From Erysipelotrichales bacterium (GTDB lineage Bacteria > Bacillota_I > Bacilli_A > RFN20 > CAG-826), in NCBI GenBank assembly GCA_022508525.1, contig JAFLVA010000002.1:87877-151876 (forward strand): a stretch of DNA of 64,000 nt, in the 5' to 3' direction. The notes below the pieces were generated by a model, which saw only the letters and a list, made by a program, of their open reading frames with translations, searched no databases and was not told where the DNA came from. Numbering within the stretch: position 1 is the first letter of the stretch; each line of letters starts with the position of its first letter. Both the position numbers and the translations under genes were made by a program. This document shows, one piece after another, positions 8,590 to 21,547 of the stretch.

Positions 8590-9567
8590 ATGATTGATTT
8601 ACATTTGCATCTTGATGGATCGATTTCTCCTAATACATTAATTCGTATTGCAAAAAAAGAGAATATTAAAATTCCTACTTTTGATGAATTGGAATTAATC
8701 AAATTTTTGCAATGTCCAATCGATTGTAAAAGTTTAAACGATTATCTTACAAGATTTGATTTGCCAGGATTAGTTATGCAAACTAAGTATGGATTAAGCG
8801 AAGTTATGTATGACTTATTAAAACGCTTAAATGAACAAGGTATTATTTATACGGAAATTAGATTCGCACCTCAATTACATTTAAAGCAAGGATTGTCTCA
8901 AGAGGAAGTAGTTGAAGCTGTGCTTGAAGGTATGAATAAGGCAATGGTTGATTATCCTATAAAAGCACAAGTTATATTATGTTGTATGCGTGGAGAGTTT
9001 AATCACGAATTAAACTTAGAAACTGTTAGAGTTGCAAAGAAATATTTAAATGCTGGCGTATGTGCTATAGATTTAGCGGGTGCTGAAGCATTATTTAAAA
9101 CTCATACATTTAAAAAAGAATTTGAACTTGCCAAAGAATTAGAAATACCATTTACAATTCACGCTGGTGAATCTGATTCGATTGATTCAATTAAAACTGC
9201 TATCGAATTTGGTGCAAAACGTATTGGTCATGGAATTCGCGCAGTAGATGATGAAGATTTTATGAAATACCTCGCTGAAAACAAAATTGGAATTGAAATG
9301 TGTCCGACAAGCAACCTCCAAACAAAAGCAGTGCAAAACATTGAAGAATATCCTTTAAAAACTTTTATGAAACATGGAATGTTAGTGACTATAAATACAG
9401 ATAATATGACTGTATCACAAACTAATATTGAGAAAGAATTCAAATTGTTAGAAGACAAATTGAATCTAACGCCTCAAGAAAAAGAAAAATTGTTGAGAAA
9501 TGCTGTGGAAATATCATTCACAAATGATAAAATAAAAGAAGAATTATTAAGAAAAATGGGATTGTAA
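8590..9567 (+). CDS. add: adenosine deaminase
   Basis: MIDLHLHLDGSISP, FTIHAGE, RIGHGIRA, EMCPTSN, TINTDN motifs. Confidence 0.93.
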   Translation: MIDLHLHLDGSISPNTLIRIAKKENIKIPTFDELELIKFLQCPIDCKSLNDYLTRFDLPGLVMQTKYGLSEVMYDLLKRLNEQGIIYTEIRFAPQLHLKQGLSQEEVVEAVLEGMNKAMVDYPIKAQVILCCMRGEFNHELNLETVRVAKKYLNAGVCAIDLAGAEALFKTHTFKKEFELAKELEIPFTIHAGESDSIDSIKTAIEFGAKRIGHGIRAVDDEDFMKYLAENKIGIEMCPTSNLQTKAVQNIEEYPLKTFMKHGMLVTINTDNMTVSQTNIEKEFKLLEDKLNLTPQEKEKLLRNAVEISFTNDKIKEELLRKMGL

Positions 9568-9569
9568 TT

Positions 9570-10180
9570 ATGAACTATTTAATAGCAATAAGTGGTGGAT
9601 CTGGTGCTGGTAAAACTACTTTATCAAACCGATTAAAAGAAGTATTTAAAGATGATTTAGTACAAGTTACGTATGATAGTTATTGTGTTGATCGTAGTGG
9701 TCTTTCAATGGAAGAACGCACTAAAGTTAATTACGATCATCCAACATCTTATGATAGTAAATTGTTTGCAAAGCAAATTAAAGCTCTTAAAAATGGAGAA
9801 TCTATTGATCGACCAACATTTGATTTTGCTACGCACACTAGAACAAAAGAAACTGTTAAAATTGATCCTAAAAAAATTATTGTTATAGAAGGTATTTTAG
9901 TTTTACAAGTAAAAGAACTATTAGATGAAATAGATTTATCAATCTTTGTTGATGCTGATGCTGATTTGAGATTAGCAAGAAGATTACTCCGCGATATTAA
10001 AGAACGTGGACGTACTCCAGAATCGGTTGTGGCACAATATTTATCTACCGTAAAACCTAGCCATTATGATTTTATTGAACCAAGTAAATATGATTGTAAT
10101 ATTGTATTTAACAATAACAAAAATGATGGTTTAGATGAAAAACAAGTAGAAAAAATAGTAAAATTAATCAAGAAAGCAGT

Positions 10181-10184
<4 letters not shown>
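9570..10184 (+). CDS. udk: uridine kinase family protein
   Basis: ISGGSGAGKTTLSNRL P-loop; DHPTSYD; RRLLRDIKERGRTPESVVAQYL. Confidence 0.85.
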
Positions 10185-11587
<1,403 letters not shown>

Positions 11588-11588
<1 letters not shown>

Positions 11589-12625
11589 TGGATATAGAAT
11601 TATTTGATTTTGATTTGCCAGAAGAATTAATCGCACAATCTCCTGCTAGGGTTCGCGATCAATCTCGTTTAATGGTTATTGATAAAGATAATCATACTTT
11701 TGCACATAAACATTTCTTTGATATTGTTGATTATTTGCATACAGGTGATGTTTTAGTGCGAAATAACACAAAAGTTATTCCAGCACGCTTATTAGGTGAA
11801 AAAGAAGAAACACACGCTCATGTTGAAGTGTTGCTTTTAAAACAAATGGAAAATGATACTTGGGAGTGCCTTGTTGGTAATGCTAAAACTGTTAAAGTTG
11901 GAACAATTATAAAATTTGGTAATGGTGAATTACGTGCAAAATGCGTAAAAATATGTGATGAAGGCATACGTCATATGCAAATGCTATATGAAGGTGTTTT
12001 CTTAGAAATTTTAGACAAATTAGGGAAAATGCCACTTCCACCATATATTCAAAAACAATGTGAGGATAATTCTCGTTATCAAACAGTATATGCAAAAATT
12101 GAAGGAAGTGCTGCTGCACCTACTGCAGGGTTTCATTTTACTGAGGAATTGTTTGAAAAATTAAAGGCAAAAGGTGTCACAGTTGTCGATGTAACTTTGC
12201 ATATTGGCTTAGGCACATTTAGACCAGTTAAAGTTACGGATGTTTTAGCTCATCACATGCATTCTGAATATTATGTTATGAGCAAAGAAACTGCGGATGT
12301 TTTAAATAAAGCAAAAAAAGAACATCGAAGAATTATTTCTATTGGAACGACATCAACACGCGTTTTAGAAACAGTTATGCAAGAATATGGTGAGTTTAAA
12401 GCTTGCTCTGGTAATACTTCAATTTACATTTATCCTGGCTATAAATATTTGGCAATTGATGGATTGATTACTAATTTTCATTTGCCTAAATCGACTTTAA
12501 TTATGCTTGTATCTGCGCTTGCAGGACGGGAATTTATTTTAGATTGTTATAAGGAAGCTATTAAAGAAAAATATCGCTTTTTCTCATTTGGAGATTCAAT
12601 GTTCATTTATGGAAAAGAAAATTAA
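11588..12625 (+). CDS. queA: S-adenosylmethionine:tRNA ribosyltransferase-isomerase
   Basis: [43 protein letters not shown]-like motif. Confidence 0.95.
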
Positions 12626-13268
12626 TTATTACTTGGAGTCTTTAAAAGAAATTGAAAAAATAAAAACAGTTGGGAAAAAGCCGACACTACTTTTGCATGC
12701 TTGCTGTGGTCCTTGCTCAACTTTCCCACTTAAATTCTTAACTCAATATTTTGATGTGACAATTTTTTACAATAACTCAAACATTTATCCAAGTGATGAA
12801 TATTGTCGACGAAAGGATGAATTAAAAAAGTTCTTGGAATATTTTTATCAAGACTTTGGAGTTAAAGTGGAAGTGCTTGAAACAGCATATGATAATGAAA
12901 AGTACAACATTGATTTAGAGCCATACAAAGATCAAGATGAAGGTACAACGCGTTGCTTTATTTGTTATGAGAAGCGTATGAACGAAGCGTATAGGTACGC
13001 GAACGATCATAAGTTTGATTATTTTACAACAGTTATGACTATATCTCGTCAGAAGAATAGCCAAGTACTAAACGAAATTGGAAAGAAGATTTCGGAAAAA
13101 TATAGTTATACGAAATATTTCTTCTCTGATTTTAAAAAGAACAAAGGAATCGACGAAGCAAGAGAGATGAAGCTTCATTATAATTTGTATCAACAACTCT
13201 ATTGTGGGTGCAAATATTCTTATGAAAAATCACTAAAAAAGTGGCAAACTTTTGATAAAAATGACTAA
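12609..13268 (+). CDS. queH: epoxyqueuosine reductase QueH
   Basis: [45 protein letters not shown] (DUF208). Start at 12609 preferred over 12588. Confidence 0.9.
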   Translation: MEKKINYYLESLKEIEKIKTVGKKPTLLLHACCGPCSTFPLKFLTQYFDVTIFYNNSNIYPSDEYCRRKDELKKFLEYFYQDFGVKVEVLETAYDNEKYNIDLEPYKDQDEGTTRCFICYEKRMNEAYRYANDHKFDYFTTVMTISRQKNSQVLNEIGKKISEKYSYTKYFFSDFKKNKGIDEAREMKLHYNLYQQLYCGCKYSYEKSLKKWQTFDKND

Positions 13269-13276
13269 ATTTATAG

Positions 13277-13307
13277 CGTTAGCAGGCTTACCTGTTAACG
13301 TTTTTTT
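13277..13307 (+). terminator. Rho-independent terminator
   Basis: CGTTAGCAGGCTTACCTGTTAACGTTTTTTT. Confidence 0.85.
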
Positions 13308-13423
13308 GTGTCTTGAGTACAGCTAGTTTTAAAATAGTCTGACATATTATTTGATTGTTATTTATAAATAAATTATAAAACCTTCAAAAAATGCTTGACT
13401 GAAAGTATCCTTTATAGTAAACT

Positions 13424-13555
13424 TTACATGTTTGATGCTTGCATTGATGTGCGAGGTTGCCGATACGCCTAAAGCCGTTGTCATGAATAAAGCGTATTGG
13501 GGAATTCACACGGAGCAACGTCTAAGCCTGATTTAGACAAAGGAGGAAATTATTC
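13424..13555 (+). promoter_or_regulatory. structured leader of the S10 operon
   Basis: GATGTGCGAGGTTGCCGATACGC...GCGTATTGGGGAATTCACACGGAGCAACGTCTAAGC with complementary blocks, upstream of rpsJ; promoter TTGACT-17-TAAACT before it. Confidence 0.65.
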
Positions 13556-13867
13556 ATGGCTAAAAGTAAAAAGATTAGAGTTCGCTTACAAGCTTATGAT
13601 CACAAATTAGTAGACGTGTCAGTTGAAAAGATCATTGAAGCGGCAACAAGATCTGGGGCCAAGGTTGTAGGTCCTATTCCACTTCCAACGGAAAAACAAG
13701 TTTATACAATCTTAAGAGCTGTTCACAAATATAAAGATGCTCGTGAACAATTTGAAATTAGAACTCACAAGAGACTAATTGATATCGTAAACCCAACAAA
13801 GGAAACAGTCGATGCATTACGCAGACTCTCATTACCTAGTGGTGTTAATATCGATATCAAGTTATAA
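13556..13867 (+). CDS. rpsJ: 30S ribosomal protein S10
   Basis: [14 protein letters not shown]...[16 protein letters not shown]. Confidence 0.98.
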   Translation: MAKSKKIRVRLQAYDHKLVDVSVEKIIEAATRSGAKVVGPIPLPTEKQVYTILRAVHKYKDAREQFEIRTHKRLIDIVNPTKETVDALRRLSLPSGVNIDIKL

Positions 13868-13885
13868 AGGAGGTAGGCTGAGATT

Positions 13886-14572
13886 ATGAAACAAATAGTC
13901 GGACGTAAGATGGGCATGACACAAGTCTTTGCTACCGATGGCACAATGTACCCTGTTACAGTTATCGAAGTCTTACCAAATGTTGTAACACAAAAGAAAA
14001 CTGTCGAACACGATGGTTATGATGCAATTCAAGTTGGCTACGAAGATAAGAAAGAAAATCGTTGTAACAAACCTGAAAAGGGAATCTTCGCAAAAGCTAA
14101 CACAACACCTAAGTACGAATTAAAAGAACTTAAAGGTGATGAAATGATGAAATACAATGTTGGCGATTTAATTACAGTCGACTTATTCGCTGCTGGCGAA
14201 GTAGTTGACGTTACAGGCGTCAGCAAGGGAAAAGGTTTCTCTGGTGCAATTAAACGTTTCCATTACATTATTGGACCAAAGGGACATGGTTCTGGATACC
14301 ATAGAGGTGCTGGTTCTTACGCAACAGTTGGTAGAACAAACAACAGAGTTCACCCAGGTAAGAAAATGCCAGGTCATCACGGCGGAAAAGGAGCAACAAT
14401 CTTAAATTTAACAGTTGTTGCAGTTGATCCATCTAAGAATGCTTTATTAGTTAAAGGTGCAATCCCAGGACCTACAAAATCAATCGTTACAGTTAGAAGT
14501 GCTGTTAAAGCTCAAAAGGGCGCTAAAGTCATTAAGACATTAGTTAACAACACTGAAGCTGCAGCAGAATAG
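13886..14572 (+). CDS. rplC: 50S ribosomal protein L3
   Basis: GRKMGMTQVF...GKGFSGAIKRF...KKMPGHHG. Confidence 0.98.
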   Translation: MKQIVGRKMGMTQVFATDGTMYPVTVIEVLPNVVTQKKTVEHDGYDAIQVGYEDKKENRCNKPEKGIFAKANTTPKYELKELKGDEMMKYNVGDLITVDLFAAGEVVDVTGVSKGKGFSGAIKRFHYIIGPKGHGSGYHRGAGSYATVGRTNNRVHPGKKMPGHHGGKGATILNLTVVAVDPSKNALLVKGAIPGPTKSIVTVRSAVKAQKGAKVIKTLVNNTEAAAE

Positions 14573-14586
14573 TGAGGTTTAAAACT

Positions 14587-15231
14587 ATGGCAGAAAAAGT
14601 AAAGAATGTAAAACTCCCAGTTATCTCAATGGCTGGTGAAGAAGTTGGTACTATAACTGTTAACGGCGAAGTATTCAACATTGAACCTAACAAATCAGTT
14701 ATGTTTGAAGCTGTCCAAGTTTATCAAGCTAACAAACGTCAAGCTACTGCTAAAACTAAAGTTCGTTCTGAAGTAAGCGGTGGCGGTAAGAAACCATGGA
14801 AACAAAAAGGTACAGGTCGTGCTCGTTCAGGATCTAATCGTTCACCAATCTGGGTTGGCGGTGGTACCGTATTTGGACCAGATGGAAGACAAAATTACAG
14901 CCTTTCAATGAATAAGGCTGCTCATAACTTAGCATTACGTAGTGCTTTATCTCTAAAAGTAGCAGACAAGGCAATCGTTGTATTTGATAAGTTAGAATTA
15001 GCAGAAGCTAAAACAAAAGCTATGGTTGAAGCTTTAAAAGCTGCTAAGGCTGGTAAGAAAGTTCTTATCGTCTTAGAAGATGCAAATGAAAACGTCATTA
15101 AGGCTGCAAGAAATATTGAAGGCACAATGATCGTTCCAACCACAAACGTATGTGTATACGATTTATTAAATGTTGATACTGTCGTTACAACAAAGGCAGC
15201 TATCAAATTAGTAGAGGAGGCGCTTGACTAA
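14587..15231 (+). CDS. rplD: 50S ribosomal protein L4
   Basis: GGGKKPWKQKGTGRARSGSNRSPIWVGGGTVFGP; ATG at 14587. Confidence 0.98.
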   Translation: MAEKVKNVKLPVISMAGEEVGTITVNGEVFNIEPNKSVMFEAVQVYQANKRQATAKTKVRSEVSGGGKKPWKQKGTGRARSGSNRSPIWVGGGTVFGPDGRQNYSLSMNKAAHNLALRSALSLKVADKAIVVFDKLELAEAKTKAMVEALKAAKAGKKVLIVLEDANENVIKAARNIEGTMIVPTTNVCVYDLLNVDTVVTTKAAIKLVEEALD

Positions 15232-15572
15232 TGGCAAGAAAGAAAAAAGAAGTCGCAGCAGAAAAGCGCTTCGCAAAACCAACAGTAAAACAATTTGATG
15301 TCATCCTTCGTCCAGTAATTACTGAAAAGACAATGGCTATGGCTCAAAACCAAAACAAAATTGTTGTCGAGGTATTAAAGACAGCAAGCCGTACTGAAAT
15401 TAAATTGGCTTTCGAATCAGTATTCCAAGTCAAAGTTAAAGAAGTCAACATTATTAATGTTCACTCTAAGGCAGCAAAAAGAGGCACCCGTTATCCTGGA
15501 ACAATCTCAGGATACAAGAAAGCAGTTGTAACACTTGCTGAAGGTGAAGCCTTAGACTTATTCAAAGAATAA
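15231..15572 (+). CDS. rplW: 50S ribosomal protein L23
   Basis: DVILRPVITEKTMAM; synteny. Confidence 0.97.
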   Translation: MARKKKEVAAEKRFAKPTVKQFDVILRPVITEKTMAMAQNQNKIVVEVLKTASRTEIKLAFESVFQVKVKEVNIINVHSKAAKRGTRYPGTISGYKKAVVTLAEGEALDLFKE

Positions 15573-15626
15573 TCCTTATATATAAAAAGGATATATAAAA
15601 ATTATTAAATATAGGAGATAGAAAAT

Positions 15627-16457
15627 ATGTCAATTAGAACATACAAACCGACGACACCAAGTCGTCGCCAAATGACAAACTCGACATTTGAAGAAATCAC
15701 AACAAGTACTCCTGAAAAAAGCTTATTAGTTAGCCTCAAAAAGACTGGTGGCCGTAACAACAACGGTCGCATTACTACTCGCCACATTGGTGGAGGTAAT
15801 AAACGTCGTTATCGTCTTGTTGACTTCAAGAGAGTTAAAGATGGCATCGTTGCAACAGTTGCAACTGTTGAATACGATCCAAACAGAAATGCAAATATCT
15901 GCTTAATCAACTACGCTGATGGTGCTAAAGCATACATCCTTGCTCCAAAAGGTTTAAAAGTTGGAGACAAAGTTGTATCTGGCGAAGCAGTTGATATCAA
16001 AGTCGGTAATACAATGCAAATTGGTAACATCCCTGAAGGTACATTAGTTCATAATATTGAACTTTACCCAGGTAAAGGTGGCCAATTATGCCGTGCAGCT
16101 GGTACAAGCGCACAAGTCCTTGGTAAAGAAGGAAAATATGTTATCGTTCGTCTTGCAAGTAGCGAAGTTCGTAAAGTCTTATCAACATGCCGTGCAACAG
16201 TCGGTGAAGTTGGTAATGAAGATTGGAACTTAGTCAACTTTGGTAAGGCTGGTAAAAATCGTTGGTACGGTGTCCGTCCAACAGTTCGTGGTTCTGTTAT
16301 GAACCCATGTGATCACCCACACGGTGGTGGTGAAGGTAAATGTCCTGTCGGACGTGATGCACCTCGTACACCTTGGGGTAAGAGAGCTCTTGGTGTCAAG
16401 ACAAGAAACACAAAGAAAGCTTCTAACAAGTTAATCGTTAGAAGAAGAGACCGTTAA
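15627..16457 (+). CDS. rplB: 50S ribosomal protein L2
   Basis: [34 protein letters not shown]. Confidence 0.98.
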   Translation: MSIRTYKPTTPSRRQMTNSTFEEITTSTPEKSLLVSLKKTGGRNNNGRITTRHIGGGNKRRYRLVDFKRVKDGIVATVATVEYDPNRNANICLINYADGAKAYILAPKGLKVGDKVVSGEAVDIKVGNTMQIGNIPEGTLVHNIELYPGKGGQLCRAAGTSAQVLGKEGKYVIVRLASSEVRKVLSTCRATVGEVGNEDWNLVNFGKAGKNRWYGVRPTVRGSVMNPCDHPHGGGEGKCPVGRDAPRTPWGKRALGVKTRNTKKASNKLIVRRRDR

Positions 16458-16479
16458 TAGGCAAAGGAGGAAATGAAAA

Positions 16480-16773
16480 ATGGCTCGTAGTTTGAAAAAA
16501 GGCGCATTCTGTGATGACCACTTAATGAAAAAAGTAGAAGCACTTAATGCCGCAAACAAAAAAGAAATCATCAAAACATGGTCAAGAAGATCAGTGATTT
16601 ATCCAGAATTCGTTGAACATACCTTTGCAGTTTATAATGGTCATGAACATATCACAGTTTATGTTACTGAAGATATGGTAGGCCACAAATTAGGTGAATT
16701 TGCACCTACACGTACCTACAAAGGTCATACAGGTCATACAGCAGAAGATAAAGCTGCTCATGCCGGAAAATAA
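16480..16773 (+). CDS. rpsS: 30S ribosomal protein S19
   Basis: [15 protein letters not shown]. Confidence 0.98.
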   Translation: MARSLKKGAFCDDHLMKKVEALNAANKKEIIKTWSRRSVIYPEFVEHTFAVYNGHEHITVYVTEDMVGHKLGEFAPTRTYKGHTGHTAEDKAAHAGK

Positions 16774-16786
16774 GGAGTAGAGAAAT

Positions 16787-17128
16787 ATGAAAGCAACAGA
16801 AGCAAAAGCAACAGTTACATCAGTAAGAGTTACTCCTAGAAAATGTCGTTTAGTTATCGATTTAGTTCGTGGTAAAGATGTTAAGGTTGCATTAGGAATC
16901 TTAGCAAACGTTAATAAGTCAGCAACTCCAGTAGTTGATAAACTTATTAGATCAGCAGCAGCAAACGCTGTCAACAATCACGAAATGGATGAAGATAAAT
17001 TATACATCGCTGAAATCTATGCAAATGAAGGCCCACGCATGAAGAGATACTTACCTCGTGCTAAAGGCTCAGCATCAGGTTTAGTTAAAAGAACTGCCCA
17101 CGTTACTGTCGTGGTCAAAGAAAGATAG
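16787..17128 (+). CDS. rplV: 50S ribosomal protein L22
   Basis: RVTPRKCRLVIDLVRGK. Confidence 0.97.
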   Translation: MKATEAKATVTSVRVTPRKCRLVIDLVRGKDVKVALGILANVNKSATPVVDKLIRSAAANAVNNHEMDEDKLYIAEIYANEGPRMKRYLPRAKGSASGLVKRTAHVTVVVKER

Positions 17129-17142
17129 GAGGAAGCAAGTTT

Positions 17143-17811
17143 ATGGGTCAAAAAGTTAATCCAAATGGTATGCGTTTTGGTGTCAATCGTGATTGGCATT
17201 CAAGATGGTATGCAAACAACCAAGAATTTGCAACTTTCTTAAACGAAGATATTAAAATTCGTGAATTCTTAAAGAAAGCATTAAAAGATGCTTTAGTCTC
17301 ACACATTGACATTGAAAGACAAAAAACTGAAACAAGCAACTTTATCAGAGTTATGGTTCACGTTGCTCGTCCAGGTGTCGCTTTAGGTCAAAACGGTGAC
17401 AATATCAATGCTGTCAAGAAACAATTAGCAAAAATCCTTAAGAAACAAAAATTCAATCTTGAAGTTGTTGAAGTTAAGGAACCAAATCTTGATGCAAATA
17501 TCGTCGCTCAAATTATTGCACGTAAATTAGAAGAACGTGCTTCATTCAGAACTGCACAAAAAATGGCTATCAGAGATGTTCGTAAAGCTGGTGCAAAAGG
17601 TTGTAGAACATTAGTATCTGGCCGTTTAGGTGGTGCTGATATTGCTCGTGGCGAAGGTTATAAAGAAGGTATCATCCCTCTACATACACTTCGTTCAGAT
17701 ATTGATTATGCTTTAGCAGAAGCAGCAACAACTTATGGTCGCTTAGGTGTCAAAGTTTGGATCTGCCGTGGTGAATTCCGCCCTACTAAAGCTGAGAAGA
17801 AGGGAGAGTAA
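17143..17811 (+). CDS. rpsC: 30S ribosomal protein S3
   Basis: [24 protein letters not shown]. Confidence 0.98.
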   Translation: MGQKVNPNGMRFGVNRDWHSRWYANNQEFATFLNEDIKIREFLKKALKDALVSHIDIERQKTETSNFIRVMVHVARPGVALGQNGDNINAVKKQLAKILKKQKFNLEVVEVKEPNLDANIVAQIIARKLEERASFRTAQKMAIRDVRKAGAKGCRTLVSGRLGGADIARGEGYKEGIIPLHTLRSDIDYALAEAATTYGRLGVKVWICRGEFRPTKAEKKGE

Positions 17812-17816
17812 TTCAC

Positions 17817-18236
17817 ATGTTACAACCAAAGAGAGTTAAGTATAGAAGACCTCATAGTCTTAAATACGAAGGAAAATCAAAAGCTGGTAACGAAGTTTCA
17901 TTCGGTGAATTCGGTCTCCAAGCTACTTCAGGAAATTACGTAACTGCTCGTCAAATTGAAGCTGCTCGTATCGTTTTATCAAGATACACAAAGAGACAAG
18001 GACAAGTATGGATTCGTATTTTCCCACAAATGGCAAAAACAAAGAAACCTGCCGAAGTTCGTATGGGTTCCGGTAAAGGTAGTCCAGAGTCCTGGGTTGC
18101 AGTAGTTAAAACAGGACGAGTAATGTTTGAAATTGGAGGAATTCCTGAAAATATCGCACGTGAAGCATTACGCTTAGCTGCATATAAACTTCCAGTTAGA
18201 ACTAAAGTAATCGCAAAGGAAGGAAAGGGTGAATAA
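17817..18236 (+). CDS. rplP: 50S ribosomal protein L16
   Basis: [13 protein letters not shown]...[15 protein letters not shown]. Confidence 0.98.
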   Translation: MLQPKRVKYRRPHSLKYEGKSKAGNEVSFGEFGLQATSGNYVTARQIEAARIVLSRYTKRQGQVWIRIFPQMAKTKKPAEVRMGSGKGSPESWVAVVKTGRVMFEIGGIPENIAREALRLAAYKLPVRTKVIAKEGKGE

Positions 18237-18238
18237 AC

Positions 18239-18436
18239 ATGAAATTAAGTGAAATTAGAGAATTAAGCACTAGCGAACTTAATGAAAAAGTTTATCAATT
18301 GAAGGAAGAATTATTCAACTTACGCCGTAAACAAGCTGTTGGACAACTAGATCATCCTAAACAATTGAATTTTATCCGTAAGGATATCGCCCGCATCAAT
18401 ACCGTTCTTAGAGAACGTGAATTGGGAATTAAATAG
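18239..18436 (+). CDS. rpmC: 50S ribosomal protein L29
   Basis: LSTSELNEKVYQLKEELFNLR...RKDIARINTVLRERE. Confidence 0.97.
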   Translation: MKLSEIRELSTSELNEKVYQLKEELFNLRRKQAVGQLDHPKQLNFIRKDIARINTVLRERELGIK

Positions 18437-18448
18437 GAGGACTGAAAC

Positions 18449-18712
18449 ATGGAAGAAAGAAATACACGTCGTGTAATCCAAGGTGTTGTTACATCTGACA
18501 AAATGGACAAAACAATTACAGTTTTAGTCGAAACTCACAAAAGACACCCAAAATACGGCAAAAGAGTTAAGTATGCTAAAAAGTATTTAGCACATGATGA
18601 AAATAACACTGCAAAAGTTGGTGACGTTGTTACAATTATGGAAACACGTCCTTTATCAGCAAGAAAACGTTTCCGTTTAGTTGCAGTTGTTAATAAAGAA
18701 GTAAAAGAATAA
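18449..18712 (+). CDS. rpsQ: 30S ribosomal protein S17
   Basis: [19 protein letters not shown]...[19 protein letters not shown]. Confidence 0.97.
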   Translation: MEERNTRRVIQGVVTSDKMDKTITVLVETHKRHPKYGKRVKYAKKYLAHDENNTAKVGDVVTIMETRPLSARKRFRLVAVVNKEVKE

Positions 18713-18730
18713 TAGGAGGAAGAATTTATT

Positions 18731-19105
18731 ATGATACAAACAGAAACAAATCTTGTTGTAGCAGATAATACAGGTGCAAGATCAGTACGTGCCTTCCGCC
18801 TATATGGTGGTTCCCACCGCAAAAGCGCTGGTGTAGGAGACATCGTCTTATGTGCTGTAAAAGATGCTATTCCAAATGGAAAAGTTAAAAAAGGTGACGT
18901 CGTTAAAGCTGTCATCGTCAGAACTAAAAAGGCTTATAACAGACCTGATGGTTCCACAATTGCTTTCGATGATAATGCAGTTGTTATTATCAATGATGAA
19001 GGCGCTCCACGTGGTACACGTGTCTTCGGACCTGTAGCTCGTGAACTCCGTGACTATGGTGACAAATTCATGAAAATTGTCTCCTTAGCAAACGAAGTAT
19101 TATAG
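18731..19105 (+). CDS. rplN: 50S ribosomal protein L14
   Basis: [19 protein letters not shown]. Confidence 0.98.
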   Translation: MIQTETNLVVADNTGARSVRAFRLYGGSHRKSAGVGDIVLCAVKDAIPNGKVKKGDVVKAVIVRTKKAYNRPDGSTIAFDDNAVVIINDEGAPRGTRVFGPVARELRDYGDKFMKIVSLANEVL

Positions 19106-19123
19106 TGGAAAGGAGAAAAGAAT

Positions 19124-19432
19124 ATGAAAATTAAAAAAGGTGATAAGGTTATCGTTATCGCTGGTGCCGACAAAGGTAAGACTGGTGTTGTTCAAAGAGC
19201 ATATCCTCGCTTAAACCGTGTTGTCGTCGAAGGCGTAAACGTTCACAAAAAACATAAAAAGCCTACACAAGCTAACCCAGAGGGTACAATTTTAGATATC
19301 TTTGCTCCAATTCACGTTAGCAATGTAGCATTAGTCGATCCAAAAACAAAGAAAGCAACTCGTGTTGGTTATAGTGTAGTAAAGGGCGAAAAAGTCCGTG
19401 TTACTAAAGCTAGCAAGAGTGTAGTTAAATAG
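19124..19432 (+). CDS. rplX: 50S ribosomal protein L24
   Basis: [19 protein letters not shown]. Confidence 0.97.
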   Translation: MKIKKGDKVIVIAGADKGKTGVVQRAYPRLNRVVVEGVNVHKKHKKPTQANPEGTILDIFAPIHVSNVALVDPKTKKATRVGYSVVKGEKVRVTKASKSVVK

Positions 19433-19446
19433 GAGGTAAAAGTATT

Positions 19447-19986
19447 ATGAATAGATTAAAAGAAAAATACGTTACCGAAATCGTACCTGCATTAATGGAA
19501 AAATATCACTATGATTCCAAAATGCAAGTCCCACACATCGAAAAGATTGTTATCAATATCGGTGTTGGTGATGCAACTACAAATGCAAAATTATTAGACG
19601 ATTCAGTCGCAGAATTAGCACAAATCACAGGTCAAAAACCTGTTATTACTAAAGCTAAAAAATCAATTGCTTCCTTCAAATTACGTGAAGGCCAAGCTAT
19701 TGGTTGTAAAGTTACTTTAAGAGGAGAAAGAATGTATGAATTCTTAGACAAACTTATCTCCATCTCACTACCACGTGTTAGAGACTTCCGTGGTGTAAGT
19801 AAAAATGCTTTTGATGGCCGTGGTAACTATACCTTAGGTATCAAAGAACAAATCATTTTCCCAGAAATTAGTTATGAAAAAGTCTCAAAAATACGTGGTA
19901 TGGATATCGTTGTTGTTACAACTGCAAACACTGATGAAGAAGCATTCACATTGCTCGAATTAGTGGGTATGCCATTCCATAAATAA
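19447..19986 (+). CDS. rplE: 50S ribosomal protein L5
   Basis: [19 protein letters not shown]...[23 protein letters not shown]. Confidence 0.98.
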   Translation: MNRLKEKYVTEIVPALMEKYHYDSKMQVPHIEKIVINIGVGDATTNAKLLDDSVAELAQITGQKPVITKAKKSIASFKLREGQAIGCKVTLRGERMYEFLDKLISISLPRVRDFRGVSKNAFDGRGNYTLGIKEQIIFPEISYEKVSKIRGMDIVVVTTANTDEEAFTLLELVGMPFHK

Positions 19987-20000
19987 GGAGGACGAAACAA

Positions 20001-20186
20001 ATGGCTAAAACATCTATTAAGGTCAAACAAGCTAGACCACAAAAATTCAAAGTCAGAGAATACACACGTTGTGAACGTTGTGGACGTCCTCATGCAGTTA
20101 TTCGTAAATTCAAGTTATGCCGTATCTGCCTACGTGAATTAGCTTATAAAGGCGAAATTCCAGGTATGAAAAAGGCAAGCTGGTAG
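20001..20186 (+). CDS. rpsZ: 30S ribosomal protein S14 type Z (zinc-binding)
   Basis: 61 aa, [23 protein letters not shown]. Confidence 0.96.
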   Translation: MAKTSIKVKQARPQKFKVREYTRCERCGRPHAVIRKFKLCRICLRELAYKGEIPGMKKASW

Positions 20187-20207
20187 GCAAAAGGAGGAAG
20201 AAAAGTT

Positions 20208-20603
20208 ATGGTTATGACAGATCCTATTGCAGATATGCTTACAAGAATTCGTAATGCAAACGCTATGCATCACGAAGCAGTTACTATGCCAAGTTCAAAT
20301 ATGAAAGTCCGTATTGCTGAAATCTTAAAAGAAGAAGGATTCATTACAGACTTCGTAGTTCTTGGAGATGTAAAGAAAGAATTAACAATTACTCTTAAAT
20401 ATGCTGAAGGCGGAGTTCGTGTTATCTCTGGTTTAAAGAAAATTTCAAAACCTGGTTTACGTGTTAATGTCTCTCATGACAAACTCCCACGTGTATTAAG
20501 AGGATTAGGTATTGCTATTATTTCTACATCAAAAGGCGTTATGAGTGATAAGAAAGCCCGCGCTTTAGGCGTCGGTGGCGAAGTTATCGCTTATGTATGG
20601 TAG
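20208..20603 (+). CDS. rpsH: 30S ribosomal protein S8
   Basis: [16 protein letters not shown]. Confidence 0.97.
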   Translation: MVMTDPIADMLTRIRNANAMHHEAVTMPSSNMKVRIAEILKEEGFITDFVVLGDVKKELTITLKYAEGGVRVISGLKKISKPGLRVNVSHDKLPRVLRGLGIAIISTSKGVMSDKKARALGVGGEVIAYVW

Positions 20604-20615
20604 GAGGTAATAATA

Positions 20616-21158
20616 ATGTCACGTATTGGAAACAGAATTATTACAGTACCTGCTGGTGTAACAGTTGATTTCAATGAAAATCATGTTACAGTCAAAGGTC
20701 CTAAAGGAACTTTAGAAAATACTTTCAACCCACATATTACATATAAAGTTGAAGGAGATACAATTACTGTTCTTCGTCCAGATGATTCCATCGCTATGAA
20801 GACAATCCACGGTACAACCCGTGCATTGTTACACAACATGGTTGTTGGTGTATCAGACGGATTTAAGAAAAAATTAGATATCGTCGGTATCGGTTACCGT
20901 GCTGCTATGAGAGGCGAAAACCTTGTATTAAACATTGGTTATTCTCATGAAGTAGTTATCACACCTGATGCAGGCGTTAAAATCTCAACACCATCTACAA
21001 CAGAAATTATTGTAGAAGGAGCAGATCGCCAAGCAGTTGGTCAAACTGCCGCAAGAATTCGTGCAGTTCGTAAACCTGAACCTTATAAAGGAAAAGGTAT
21101 TAAATATTCAGATGAAGTTATTCTTCGTAAAGAAGGAAAACGCGCTGGTAAGAAATAG
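20616..21158 (+). CDS. rplF: 50S ribosomal protein L6
   Basis: MSRIGNRIITVPAGV...RKPEPYKGKGIKYSDE. Confidence 0.98.
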   Translation: MSRIGNRIITVPAGVTVDFNENHVTVKGPKGTLENTFNPHITYKVEGDTITVLRPDDSIAMKTIHGTTRALLHNMVVGVSDGFKKKLDIVGIGYRAAMRGENLVLNIGYSHEVVITPDAGVKISTPSTTEIIVEGADRQAVGQTAARIRAVRKPEPYKGKGIKYSDEVILRKEGKRAGKK

Positions 21159-21179
21159 TCGATAAGGAGGAAATGACAC

Positions 21180-21536
21180 ATGATTAATAAAGAATCAAGA
21201 AGTATTGTTCGTGCAAGACGTCACAAACGTGTACGTGCAAAAATCAGTGGTACAGCTGAAACACCTCGTCTAAGTGTTTATCGTGCTAACGCAAATATTC
21301 ATGCTCAAATTATCGACGATGTTAAAGGTGTTACCTTAGCAAGTTCATCATCTGTTGCTCTTAAATTAGCAAATGGTGGAAATATGGAAGCTGCAGCAGC
21401 AGTCGGCAAGGATATTGCTGAAAAAGCACTTGCAGCAGGAATTAAAAAAGTTGTCTTTGACCGTTCTGGTTATATCTATCATGGACGTGTTAAAGCAGTT
21501 GCAGAAGCCGCTCGTGAAGCTGGCTTAGAATTCTAG
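21180..21536 (+). CDS. rplR: 50S ribosomal protein L18
   Basis: [25 protein letters not shown]. Confidence 0.97.
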   Translation: MINKESRSIVRARRHKRVRAKISGTAETPRLSVYRANANIHAQIIDDVKGVTLASSSSVALKLANGGNMEAAAAVGKDIAEKALAAGIKKVVFDRSGYIYHGRVKAVAEAAREAGLEF

Positions 21537-21547
21537 GAGGTTAAGTT

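Noticed and set aside
12609-12625. queA/queH overlap as programmed frameshift
   Set aside because: Simple overlap with a separate start codon; the two proteins are well-known separate enzymes.
14183-14405. Opposing and same-strand ORFs inside rplC
   Set aside because: Shadow ORFs of a highly conserved ribosomal protein gene; the same reasoning applies to the other antisense or alternate-frame track ORFs inside rpl/rps, rpoBC, fusA and tuf.
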